From contig CANKBG010000005.1 in the NCBI GenBank assembly GCA_947479935.1, positions 1 through 64,000 on the forward strand: a stretch of DNA of 64,000 bases, given 5' to 3'. This DNA comes from Comamonadaceae bacterium. Lineage in GTDB: Bacteria > Pseudomonadota > Gammaproteobacteria > Burkholderiales > Burkholderiaceae_C. Made by a program: the position numbers and the translations under genes. Shown in pieces: positions 24,096 through 32,236 of the stretch (positions are counted from its first letter, which is position 1; each line of letters starts with the position of its first letter). The notes under the pieces were generated by a model, which was not told the origin of the DNA, searched no databases, and saw nothing but the letters and a program-made list of their open reading frames with translations.

Positions 24096-26219
24096 TTACA
24101 AAGCCACTTTTGTGGAAATACCGATGACCCAATTGCGTGGCAGTAAGGGCTCAAAGTATTGCCGACTCGATTGGTTGATGATGACCGAACTCACTGCTTT
24201 TTTATTGGTGAGGTTGTCTATGCCTATGTAGGTTTCGAAGTTAGCCTGACGCCACTCAAAGCCTTGCTTGAGACGTGCGTTGATCAGTCCATAACCTGCT
24301 GCTGCACCCGATGCATCGTTCACGTCGTTGGCCCACAAGCTTGAACGGACTATCCAATCAAAGCTGGCCGCTTTTCCTTGCAATGGTTTTTTGCTGCTGG
24401 ATTGAAAACCATTTTCTGCCCATGAGACGGATGTGAACAATTGTTTTTGTGGAATACCGGGCAGCGATTTGCCTGCTAAGGCGGTGCCACTTGAATATTC
24501 AGCACTCATGACGGTAGCCGTGACTTGTGTACGCCAGTTTGAGTTGAATGCATGGCGCGCAGAAAGCTCTAAGCCTTCACGCAATGTTTCAGAAGCGTTG
24601 GTGAAGGCCGTGCGGCCACCCACAGACAGGCTGGTCACAATTTCATTGTCTGTATTGATTCGGAACAATGCCGCATCTAACCGAGTATTGGGAGAGGGTG
24701 TCCATTTGCTACCCAACTCAAGATGCTTGCTGCGTGAGGGAACCAAATTTGCATTGAACAATCCAATGACCGAGGTGCCTGATTTGGTGTACACCGACTC
24801 TGAAAGCGTGGGCGTTTCAAATCCTTTGCCTTGGTTCAGGTAAATATTCAAATGGTCGTTCACGTGCCAAGTGGCACCTATGACAGGATTGGCCGCTTCA
24901 TAGCTGACCGAGCCTGAACCATTGACACCATCTGTCAGGTAATCGTCTTTGCTATTGAGTTGAACAGCGCTTTGGCGCACGCCAGTTACAAATGTCCAAT
25001 CTGGAATGACGCGCCAGTTGGCTTGTGCAAAATAATCGCGGTTGGAGCTAGAGTTGAGTTCATTGCGATTGATGCTGCCCGTTTTCTGACCGGCAGCCGC
25101 AGGGCCACCTTGTCGCTTTTCACCCGCGTAGTCTTGGTCAAATCCGACCACCCAATCAACAGCTTTGTCGCCTTCCAAGTTCTGCTTACCTTGGACTTGA
25201 AAGCCCAACCCGTGAAAATCTCTTTCAAGCCCAACCCACGAACCTGCAGAAGCAGAAGCTGCTTGGTATTGCAAATTATCTCGATTACCACCATAGATGC
25301 GAGCTTGAATGCGGGTGTCCTTGTTCAGTTTGTGTTCCAACACAATGCCTGCTTGTTCTTGGTTCACCGTTTTCCGAGTGTCGTTGGCCAAGGCAAAATT
25401 GCCAGCTTGTTTGGGGTTGGCCAAAAACTGTGCTGCTGTTAAGCCAAGAGAGTCTTTGGCAAAGGGCATGCGAAAGACATTGGCAATCAACTTCATTCGC
25501 GTGTCGGCGTTGAGGTCGACAGTTGTCACACTGTTCAGTTGCTCTCTTTTGGCTTGGCTGTTGTCTCGGTAGCCTTGTATGTTAAAGGTGCTGTAGTCAG
25601 CCACAAAACCTACGCTGCCAATGCGCTGGCTCCATTGCCAGTCTGTGCGCTCAAGGCCATAGCTGCCCCTGAAAATTTGCGCTTGAGCAGTTGGCGTAAG
25701 GTCGGCCTCACGGGTGAACACTTGAATGACACCGCCGGCTGAGTTGCCGTAAAGTTGCGCTAAAGGGCCTGTTAAGACTTCGATTTTTTCTGCAGATGTG
25801 AGGCTGACTGTAGAAGCTTGTCCTTGGCCATCTGGCGTTGTGGCGGGAATACCATCAGTGATAAGCCTAAACCCTCGGAGGCCGAATGCTGATCTGGCGC
25901 CAAATCCTCGCACAGATATCTGAACATCTTGGGCATAGTTGTTTCGATTTAAGGCAACCACACCGGGTGCTCTGGCCAACACATCCGATAGGTTCACTTG
26001 CGGGCCACTGCTGCGGATGGTTTCTGCATCGATGGTGTAGATAGAAGTGGGGGCGTCAAATTGACGTTGAGTAAGTCGGCCGCTTTGCACAAGCACTTCA
26101 TTATCAGACCTTGTCGCTTGCAATGAAGACTGAGCCATACTGACGTTCCAACATGGCAGCATAGCGATGGGAGCGACTAACCGAATCAGATGCAAGTTAA
26201 TAGGTTTCGATAATTTCAT
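24096..26219 (-). CDS. TonB-dependent receptor, PqqU/YncD-like
   Basis: A 707-residue outer-membrane TonB-dependent receptor. A signal peptide precedes a plug domain with NYAQDVQISVRGFGARSAF, DGIPATTPDGQGQ and GPLAQLYGNSAGGVIQVFT, then a 22-strand-type barrel ending in an aromatic/hydrophobic tail. From memory, these plug motifs and the end (VIINQSSRQYFEPLLPRNW) closely match E. coli YncD, now PqqU, the receptor for the cofactor PQQ. The adjacent PQQ-dependent dehydrogenase supports that. The start is the ATG at 26219; the frame to 26258 begins with a TTG and lacks a signal-like start. A weak Fur-like stretch (AATGAGAATTAT) lies at 26243-26254. Confidence 0.88.
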   Translation of the reverse strand: MKLSKPINLHLIRLVAPIAMLPCWNVSMAQSSLQATRSDNEVLVQSGRLTQRQFDAPTSIYTIDAETIRSSGPQVNLSDVLARAPGVVALNRNNYAQDVQISVRGFGARSAFGLRGFRLITDGIPATTPDGQGQASTVSLTSAEKIEVLTGPLAQLYGNSAGGVIQVFTREADLTPTAQAQIFRGSYGLERTDWQWSQRIGSVGFVADYSTFNIQGYRDNSQAKREQLNSVTTVDLNADTRMKLIANVFRMPFAKDSLGLTAAQFLANPKQAGNFALANDTRKTVNQEQAGIVLEHKLNKDTRIQARIYGGNRDNLQYQAASASAGSWVGLERDFHGLGFQVQGKQNLEGDKAVDWVVGFDQDYAGEKRQGGPAAAGQKTGSINRNELNSSSNRDYFAQANWRVIPDWTFVTGVRQSAVQLNSKDDYLTDGVNGSGSVSYEAANPVIGATWHVNDHLNIYLNQGKGFETPTLSESVYTKSGTSVIGLFNANLVPSRSKHLELGSKWTPSPNTRLDAALFRINTDNEIVTSLSVGGRTAFTNASETLREGLELSARHAFNSNWRTQVTATVMSAEYSSGTALAGKSLPGIPQKQLFTSVSWAENGFQSSSKKPLQGKAASFDWIVRSSLWANDVNDASGAAAGYGLINARLKQGFEWRQANFETYIGIDNLTNKKAVSSVIINQSSRQYFEPLLPRNWVIGISTKVAL

Positions 26220-26272
26220 ATTCAACGATGAAGAAACTTGAAAATGAGAATTATGCAAAGTTAAAACAATGT

Positions 26273-26302
26273 TGATCTGACCCCAATTAATGACCCTAAT
26301 TA
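26273..26302. repeat. 30-bp GATCTGACCCCAATTAAT repeat, copy 2
   Basis: Direct repeat of 22075-26104-type sequence: identical to the copy at 22075-22104 in 29 of 30 positions (T instead of C at 26297). It lies 54 bases upstream of the TonB receptor start, so the two copies bracket exactly the cytochrome, PQQ dehydrogenase and receptor genes. No transposase gene is found between or beside them. Confidence 0.8.
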
Positions 26303-26768
26303 GTCAAGTTTGACGATGGTAGTTTCGATGCTGCAAAGATGGCTGCGTTTATCTTGTTAACGATAGTCGCAGGTGTGCCAGGTGGGGTGGCGATAGCGAA
26401 CCCAAGCAGAAGCCACAAAGTCAGGCATGCTAAATTATTGTGAAGAAGTAATTTCACTGGCCATCGGACTGCGTTTGGAAGAGGCTAAGCCAAATAATTT
26501 GATTTTCTTGTTTTGGTAAAGCTTCAAACAGCAGAAATGTTGCCCATGACTAAAGCGATGCGTTTGACCTGCACTTGCAGGATAAATAGCACCGCAATAC
26601 AAACTAAAAAAGCCCTGAAATAAACCACTTGAACAACAATTCTGTATTTGACAATTGGACAGTTAAGTCTATTCTTGTAAGCGGATGTATTTTTACAATT
26701 ATTTAGCACTTAATTAGTATTAAATTACATTTACAAAGCTCTAAAATCTTCAAAAAAAGCGGTTAATC
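26303..26768. other. Gene-poor AT-rich gap between the PQQ module and the caspase locus
   Basis: No convincing gene. The first 140 bases hold an open frame in plus orientation ending at 26443; from an ATG at 26339 it would encode 34 residues, mostly hydrophobic (MAAFILLTIVAGVPGG then a basic tail), and could be a gene remnant. Bases 26480-26740 are AT-rich and contain a sigma-70-like promoter (26648-26675) for the lipoprotein gene. A 61-codon minus-strand frame at 26524-26709 shows no protein-like features. Confidence 0.6.
26648..26675 (+). promoter_or_regulatory. Candidate sigma-70 promoter of the lipoprotein-caspase unit
   Basis: A consensus -35 TTGACA (26648-26653), a 16-base spacer and -10 TATTCT (26670-26675, two mismatches). 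The start would be near 26682, giving a leader of about 85 bases before the ATG at 26769. AT-rich DNA yields chance matches, so this is tentative. Confidence 0.4.
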
Positions 26769-27053
26769 ATGTATTTGAAAATACTCGGTGTGGTTTTTGC
26801 ATTGGCATTAGCATCCTGCGCCTCCAATTTACCGTTGTCATCTGCGGTTCAAGTTACCCCTGCCGGAGCAAAACTGAGCTTCTTGGACATATCTAAATTT
26901 GATCGTGACTTATTGGCATCCTTTCAAGCAAAGGCCACATCAGTTGAGGTCGCTTTTGACGACAAAGCCAGTCGGGAGGCAGTCATTTCCCTAGAAAGAA
27001 ATTCAGAAGGTGATGTGATTTTGAGCACCATCAAATTCTTTAAGCAAAGTTAA
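26769..27053 (+). CDS. Small lipoprotein upstream of the caspase gene
   Basis: A 94-residue protein of unknown function. The N-terminus is a lipoprotein signal peptide with lipobox LASC, giving lipidated Cys17. The mature part is short and polar with no domain I recognise (SSAVQVTPAGAKLSFLDIS, then VEVAFDDKASREAVISLERN). Its TAA overlaps the ATG of the caspase gene by one base, so the two are translated together. An upstream promoter candidate makes it the first gene of a four-gene unit. Base composition is AT-richer than in the flanking housekeeping genes. Confidence 0.7.
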   Translation: MYLKILGVVFALALASCASNLPLSSAVQVTPAGAKLSFLDISKFDRDLLASFQAKATSVEVAFDDKASREAVISLERNSEGDVILSTIKFFKQS

Positions 27054-28726
27054 TGAACATGAAATACTCATATTTACTTGCGGCTCTTGTTATTGGACAT
27101 ACTGCAACGGCACAAACAAACAGAACGGCACTCATCATTGGTGTTGGAGAGTATGGCTATGCCGGAGCACCGCCACTTGATGGCGTGAAGTACGACATGG
27201 TTAGCGCACAAAAAATCGCCAATGCCATGGGAATCGACGATAAGAATATCAAATATCTTAAAAACTCCGAGGCCACTAAGGAGAACATCATCAAAGCTTT
27301 AAATGCCTTAGGTGAAACAACTTCTGAAGGCTCCAAAGCTTTTGTCTATTTCTCTGGACACGGGACAAGGCAGCAACTTGAAGAGAGTTGCGTAGAAGGT
27401 CTGTTGACCTACGAGGGTCAAACAATCAGCAATCAAGAGTTTGCCAAAGCTACTCAAAAGTTGGTTAAAAATGCAGACAAAGTAGTCACCATGATCGACG
27501 CATGTCACGCTGGTGGCGTTGCACCACCCGTCAATCAAACCCGCTCAATGAGTGTTCAAAGCTTCACGCCAAAGTTCTTTATGAAATCAGGCGGTCCTGC
27601 CAACGCTTGCAATGTAGTTTCAAATATGAAAACCCGTGCGCTTCTGCCGGAAGTCACAAGGCTTGGTGGTCTGCAAGAAAATTTTGTGCAAATTACTGCT
27701 GCAAGGCCAGATGAGCAAAGCTTAGATCAACCGGGCCTTGGTGGGGTTGCTACACAAGCGGTGAGGGACTGCTTGTTAGGTAAAGCCAAGGATTTAAATA
27801 GCTCTGGCGCAGTCTCAATGAGTGAGATTCAAGAGTGTGCACAAAACACGATCGACAACTCCCTTAAAGGCAATCCTTTATATGCGCCACATCACGTCAC
27901 AGTTTCTGGTAACCGCAATCTAATTCCTGTGCAGCGTCCTCCCATAGTGGTCGCAGTGGTTACCCCAGAGCCTCCAAGGCCTGTTGTAGTAGCCCCGACT
28001 CCACCCGTGATTGTTGCCCCTGTGGTGATAGCGCCACCAACGCCTTTGCCGCCGACTCCACAGCCGGTTATCACTCAGCTTCCGACACCCATTACACCTT
28101 CGCCCGCCTCTGCCGTCATAGTAACGCCTGCGACTACATACACTCCTCCATTCGTTCCACCGGTTCAAGTGGTTATCAAGCCACCCGTTAAGCCTGAGCC
28201 AACCAAAGTCCAACCTGCAGAACTCGTCTTGGCCTCGCTTGCAACACTAAAAGACATCGAGCAGCAGCGTAATCCAAGAAGAGTTGTGGATGTCAAAGTT
28301 TCAAAACCAGCCATGGAAATTGGCAAGGACAGCCTAGACCTCAGCATTAAATCTAGCCATGACGGCTACATCTACATGATCCTTCTAGGCAGTGATGCAA
28401 AAAGTTTCTACGTGTTGTATCCAAATGGCTTAGACAAAAACAATGCCATCAAAGCAGGTCAAACTGTTCAAGTTCCTAAGCCCGATTGGGAGGTCAAGGC
28501 TGCGGGGCCTGTGGGTACCAATAACCTCTTAGTCATGGTCTCAGACAGTCCCCGCAAGCTAAACACTCTGACAATGGCAGAACCTTCTGCCTCAGAACCC
28601 TTTACCTACGCATTAAATGACATTGGGGGCAGATCAGCCCTGATCAACTTCTTAACAAGCTCAGGTACAGACGGCAAGTCTGAGAGCTTTGGTGCGAAGC
28701 TTGTATCAATTAAGGAGATTAAATGA
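27053..28726 (+). CDS. Secreted caspase-family (C14) protease with Pro-rich linker and DUF4384-like domain
   Basis: A 557-residue protein. A signal peptide (about residues 1-20, ending TATAQ) is followed by a caspase/metacaspase p20 domain. It begins RTALIIGVGEYGY and has both catalytic residues: His103 in SGHGTR and Cys151 in DACHAGG. About residues 290-390 are a proline/threonine/valine-rich linker. A C-terminal DUF4384-like domain follows (HDGYIYMILLGSDAKSFYVLYPNG, near 435-460). Such domains often sit beside proteases or kinases in secreted bacterial proteins. Export places the protease in the periplasm or at the surface. Its last four bases overlap the OmpA-like gene. Metacaspases usually cleave after Arg or Lys; the target here is unknown. 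Confidence 0.85.
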   Translation: MNMKYSYLLAALVIGHTATAQTNRTALIIGVGEYGYAGAPPLDGVKYDMVSAQKIANAMGIDDKNIKYLKNSEATKENIIKALNALGETTSEGSKAFVYFSGHGTRQQLEESCVEGLLTYEGQTISNQEFAKATQKLVKNADKVVTMIDACHAGGVAPPVNQTRSMSVQSFTPKFFMKSGGPANACNVVSNMKTRALLPEVTRLGGLQENFVQITAARPDEQSLDQPGLGGVATQAVRDCLLGKAKDLNSSGAVSMSEIQECAQNTIDNSLKGNPLYAPHHVTVSGNRNLIPVQRPPIVVAVVTPEPPRPVVVAPTPPVIVAPVVIAPPTPLPPTPQPVITQLPTPITPSPASAVIVTPATTYTPPFVPPVQVVIKPPVKPEPTKVQPAELVLASLATLKDIEQQRNPRRVVDVKVSKPAMEIGKDSLDLSIKSSHDGYIYMILLGSDAKSFYVLYPNGLDKNNAIKAGQTVQVPKPDWEVKAAGPVGTNNLLVMVSDSPRKLNTLTMAEPSASEPFTYALNDIGGRSALINFLTSSGTDGKSESFGAKLVSIKEIK

Positions 28727-29226
28727 AAAAATTAATGGCAATGCTACTCATTAGCAGTGCAGCCAACAGTCAAGTTCCAGCGCCAATTAAAAATGCAACA
28801 GCTAATGATTTGGTGGAAAAACTTGCCCCTGCTACAGACGATCAACCTAAGACTCGTAGCCTTGGTAGCCGAAACATCATTCCTCAACCCAAGAGCATCG
28901 ACCTTGTCATTCAGTTTGATTTGGACTCTGCAAAGCTAAAGGAGCCCAGCAAACCACTTCTGAATAACTTAGTAGAGGCAATGAAAAATGACCGCTTGGC
29001 AGCTATCAAGTTCAAGATTGAGGGGCACACTGATGCTCAAGGAACTGAACAGCACAACCTTAAGTTAAGCCAAGGCCGTGCAGAATCAGTCATAGCGTAT
29101 ATAACTTCACTGGGCGTTGATAAAGAACGCCTTACCGGCGAAGGTAAAGGTTTTTCTGAGTTGCTAGTGCCAGAAAAACCAAAAGCTGCAGAGAACCGCC
29201 GCGTCAGGATTACAACTCAGCCATGA
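28723..29226 (+). CDS. OmpA-family peptidoglycan-binding protein
   Basis: A 167-residue secreted protein: signal peptide (to about residue 16), a short linker, and a C-terminal OmpA-like domain. The peptidoglycan-binding signature is present: FDLDSAKLK, then IEGHTDAQGTEQHNLKLSQG with the diaminopimelate-contacting Asp, then RAESVIAYITSLGV with the Arg, and ENRRVRI at the end. No beta-barrel and no lipobox are present, so it should sit soluble in the periplasm on the cell wall. Start and stop overlap the flanking caspase and Ig-like genes by four bases each (ATGA), which indicates tight coupling and a joint function. Confidence 0.9.
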   Translation: MKKLMAMLLISSAANSQVPAPIKNATANDLVEKLAPATDDQPKTRSLGSRNIIPQPKSIDLVIQFDLDSAKLKEPSKPLLNNLVEAMKNDRLAAIKFKIEGHTDAQGTEQHNLKLSQGRAESVIAYITSLGVDKERLTGEGKGFSELLVPEKPKAAENRRVRITTQP

Positions 29227-29663
29227 AAAAAATTCTTACGTTAATAGTAAGCGGGATAAACGTCGCAGCATTTGCAGGTCAGCTTTTGGTGTCTTTGGAG
29301 GAAATGAACGCATCAAATAGCGCGAAGCCTGCATTGACAGCAAAGTCAGTCGCATCCAAAGATGCGCCATTAATTGAACTTTCTGCACCTAAATTATCTG
29401 CGCCAATCACCAGTCCTACGCCGATAGAGTTGAGGTTTCAACCTACCCCACCCAGCGCTGTTAAACCAGAGACCTTCAAACTTCTGTATGGCTCATTTGA
29501 AATTGACATCACAAAGAGGATATTGAATGTTGCCAAGGTGACTGAATCTGGCGTTTATGTTCAGGAAGCAAGCCTGCCAAAAGGCAAGCACAAGCTACTG
29601 ATGGTTGTAGAGGATACGTCTGGGCGCAGGGGCAACAAGACTATTGAATTTGAGGTTCAGTGA
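29223..29663 (+). CDS. Secreted Ig-like domain protein, last gene of the first caspase unit
   Basis: A 146-residue protein with a signal peptide (about residues 1-18, ending AFAG) and no named family. Residues from about 75 onward read as a beta-sandwich: RFQPTPPSAVKPETFKLLYG, then the tail ASLPKGKHKLLMVVEDTSG and RRGNKTIEFEVQ. The same pattern (PxGxH, then VxDxxGRxG near the end) recurs in the protein encoded at 31802-32236 beside the second caspase. This resembles the Ig-like/big domains of surface proteins. It overlaps the OmpA-like gene by four bases. It may bind or regulate the caspase, which is inference from repeated association. Confidence 0.65.
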   Translation: MKKILTLIVSGINVAAFAGQLLVSLEEMNASNSAKPALTAKSVASKDAPLIELSAPKLSAPITSPTPIELRFQPTPPSAVKPETFKLLYGSFEIDITKRILNVAKVTESGVYVQEASLPKGKHKLLMVVEDTSGRRGNKTIEFEVQ

Positions 29664-29743
29664 AGTCAAAAGTAGAAAGCCAATGACTAAAGAGGTTGCA
29701 AAGCCAAATACAGGACCTTAGTCAAAATTGAGATTCAATTAAT

Positions 29744-31651
29744 TTATTGCTTGAAATAAAACTCACCGATGGCCTGGTCGTAAAGGGCGGGTGTTTGCTC
29801 ATGTCCCACCGACTTTGCCAAGCGCACTACCTCGGTACGAACATTGCGTAGCACACGGTCAACTGACACACCCGGCTTCATCATTTCTTTCACAAAAATT
29901 CTAGTGAACAAGCCGTTCTTTTCAGTGTCTTTGTCACCCAACCGGTCTAGCGCTTGTTGGCCTGAGCCCGCCGAGAACATGACCATCTGACCTGTGGCGG
30001 CCGAAGTAGGCGCCAAACCACGGCCGCCCAAAGCACGTCCCTTTGTTTTGAAAGGATTGTCTCGACAAGCGTCAATCACAGCCAACGCAAACTTGGTTTT
30101 CTTGTCTTCCAGTTCATCCAAGATTTTTTGTAACAAGATGGCTTCATCTTTCACCTGATCTTCCCCTTCGCCCTTGATGTCGATAGGCAGCAAATAGTTG
30201 GCGCTGCCCAATTGAACACCATGACCCGCATAAAACACCAAGACTTCGTCACCCCCTTGAACGTTGGTACGGAAGTCGCGAATGGCTTGCTTGAATTTCT
30301 TTTCATCCAAGTTCAAATGCTTGAAAACCTTGTAACCCACTTGCTCTAAAGCGATCGCCATGGCATTCGCATCGGCGGCCGCGTTGTTGAGTTTGGAAAC
30401 GTCCGTATAAAGATCATTGCCGATAACCAAGGCTTTGCGGTTTGCAAAAACCAAGGGTTTGGCGGGTACGACCGCCTCCGCTGCTTTAGATTTAGCAGCC
30501 TCGGCTTCGGCCTTGGCCTTGTTGGCCTCTGCCAGCTTCGCATTCGCAGTAGCAACTTCATTCTCTTTTTGCAACTTGGCCAACATCTGACGCATGGCCT
30601 CTAATTGCTGTGTGACTTTATTTTTCTCTTCCTCCAGTTGTTTGCGCTCCTGCTCAGCTTGGCGTTTTTCAGCCAGCTGGGCTGCAGAGGGTCCTGCAGG
30701 CTGAGGGCTGGGCACAGCAGCAGGCTGGGATTTCGCTGGCGCTTCGGCCACTTCAACTTTGGGCGGCGTTGCCGCGGGTGGCAAAGAGGCTTTTGGAGGC
30801 TCAGATGCGACAGCGACAACAGTGGCTTGAGAGTGAGGGATAAGCTGACCAGCGTTGTTGGTCCATGGCACATTCAGTGCCATGATGGGCTGTGGCTTCT
30901 TTTCAAAGAAGGATTTGTGAATGGAGTCGATGTAAATTGAATTCCACATCGAAATCATCTCAGATTCAGGGCGAGGGATGCCAGCGTCCATGTCGTCTCT
31001 GAATTTTTTCAGGCCAAATCCCTTAGGCGGTGGGATGAGTGCTTCAATTCTCAATCTGTAGCCGTTGTATTGCTGAACGTCCAACTGAGACACCATCATG
31101 GAAGAATTGCCGTACTTTGCCAGATCTTTTAAACCTGGTGCCGCAAGAATCCACCAGTCTTTGTCATCCTTGGTCCAATTTGGATAGGAAACATCGATCA
31201 GCGGTGCGATATTTCCAAAGGCAAACGAAAGTGAGCATTTGTTCAACGTTGCGTTTTGCATCGTGCCATGCTCGTTGTGATAATACATATTGGGTTTTTT
31301 TTGCGCACAACTGGTGTTCCCCCACTTATGAGCTCTTGTCGCTTGCCTGACCACCAAAAAAGCCACTGCAGGGTTAGGCTGTAAATTTTTCAGGGTGAAG
31401 ACTTCCCAAGTGGTATAGGTCGGCGACCAGGATGCAACGTGCGTCGCCTCCCAACTTCCTTCAGGCAAAGCCACGCTGGCACCACTGCCCAATGGCAAAA
31501 AGTCTTTGTAGGTTCTACCCACTGTGGGCTGCGCCGAAGCATTGGTTGTCACAGTCAATGTCAAGCTGAAACACATCATTGAGAAAAAGAACGCCTTTTT
31601 CAGCGCCGTCTTCAGGGCGCCTTCGAATACCATGGGAGTATGCCTCAACAT
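29744..31651 (-). CDS. Secreted caspase-family (C14) protease with coiled coil
   Basis: A 635-residue protein. After a signal peptide (about residues 1-41, ending NASAQ) comes a roughly 260-residue N-terminal region without a domain I recognise. A Pro/Ala linker and a charged coiled coil (about 310-390, AEKRQAEQERKQLEEEKNK and following repeats) lead to a C-terminal caspase domain. The latter starts NRKALVIGNDLYTD and carries catalytic His477 in YAGHG and Cys529 in DACRDNPF. The GRALGGRGLAP and MVMFSAGSGQQALD segments are typical of the secreted proteobacterial subgroup. It is on the opposite strand to the Ig-like gene at 31802, sharing a 150-base promoter region. A start at residue 8 is also possible. 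Confidence 0.87.
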   Translation of the reverse strand: MLRHTPMVFEGALKTALKKAFFFSMMCFSLTLTVTTNASAQPTVGRTYKDFLPLGSGASVALPEGSWEATHVASWSPTYTTWEVFTLKNLQPNPAVAFLVVRQATRAHKWGNTSCAQKKPNMYYHNEHGTMQNATLNKCSLSFAFGNIAPLIDVSYPNWTKDDKDWWILAAPGLKDLAKYGNSSMMVSQLDVQQYNGYRLRIEALIPPPKGFGLKKFRDDMDAGIPRPESEMISMWNSIYIDSIHKSFFEKKPQPIMALNVPWTNNAGQLIPHSQATVVAVASEPPKASLPPAATPPKVEVAEAPAKSQPAAVPSPQPAGPSAAQLAEKRQAEQERKQLEEEKNKVTQQLEAMRQMLAKLQKENEVATANAKLAEANKAKAEAEAAKSKAAEAVVPAKPLVFANRKALVIGNDLYTDVSKLNNAAADANAMAIALEQVGYKVFKHLNLDEKKFKQAIRDFRTNVQGGDEVLVFYAGHGVQLGSANYLLPIDIKGEGEDQVKDEAILLQKILDELEDKKTKFALAVIDACRDNPFKTKGRALGGRGLAPTSAATGQMVMFSAGSGQQALDRLGDKDTEKNGLFTRIFVKEMMKPGVSVDRVLRNVRTEVVRLAKSVGHEQTPALYDQAIGEFYFKQ

Positions 31652-31801
31652 GATTCAACCTTCCGTATGATCTACAAGCAATGACATTGCGGCAGAAGCA
31701 GATTAAGCTTCATCCGTCTGGTCCATATTAAATGAACACTCATATTGTAATTAGACGATAAATCAGTAAAAATTCCTACTCAAACACTTTGGTATTTGTT
31801 T

Positions 31802-32236
31802 ATGCAACGCTTTTCTTTGAATATTTTGTTGGCGGCGTCATTCGGATTGGCCGCTCTGCCCTCTTTGGGTCAAGTGAAACTGATCACAGAGGAGGAGGCC
31901 AAATCCCCCAATTTGCAAGTGCCCAGCACCCGCGCCATTACCCGAGGCCCGGGCATCAGCTTGATTACGCCTTTGGAGGTCACTGCCAAGTCTTTTGCGT
32001 TCAAATTAAATTTTGAGCCGCGAGGTGGCGCGAAGATTGATCCCGCCTCAGTGAAATTTGAATATCTAAAGCAACCTCCCATTGACCTCTCCAGTAGATT
32101 TGTGCCAGGCCTCAAAGGCAATCAAATTGAACTTCCCTTGGTCAGCGTGCCTACAGGTACTCACCCCATTCGAATCTCGGTCAGAGACTCTGAGGGAAGG
32201 GAAGGCACCACCATTCTTCAGTTGAACGCCAAATGA
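31802..32236 (+). CDS. Secreted Ig-like domain protein, paralogue of the one at 29223
   Basis: A 144-residue protein with a signal peptide (about residues 1-23). The C-terminal half, KLNFEPRGGAKIDPASVKFEY through SVPTGTHPIRISVRDSEGREG, aligns by eye with the protein encoded at 29223-29663. Both have an F-x-P start, a K-x-x-Y strand, an ID...R segment and an ending PxGxH...VxDxxGRxG. No named family is recognised. The ATG at 31802 is preferred to the TTG at 31796. It is divergent from the second caspase gene and overlaps the zinc-ribbon gene by four bases. Confidence 0.65.
   Translation: MQRFSLNILLAASFGLAALPSLGQVKLITEEEAKSPNLQVPSTRAITRGPGISLITPLEVTAKSFAFKLNFEPRGGAKIDPASVKFEYLKQPPIDLSSRFVPGLKGNQIELPLVSVPTGTHPIRISVRDSEGREGTTILQLNAK

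Noticed and set aside
26524..26709. 61-codon minus-strand frame in the AT-rich gap
   Set aside because: No ribosome site, no signal or domain features, and it covers a promoter candidate for the plus-strand genes; chance open frame in AT-rich DNA.
27940..28200. Repetitive CCA/CCT-rich DNA that looks at first like a short repeat array
   Set aside because: The repeats are irregular and in frame; they encode the Pro/Thr/Val linker of the caspase protein. No CRISPR-type repeat and spacer units exist here.
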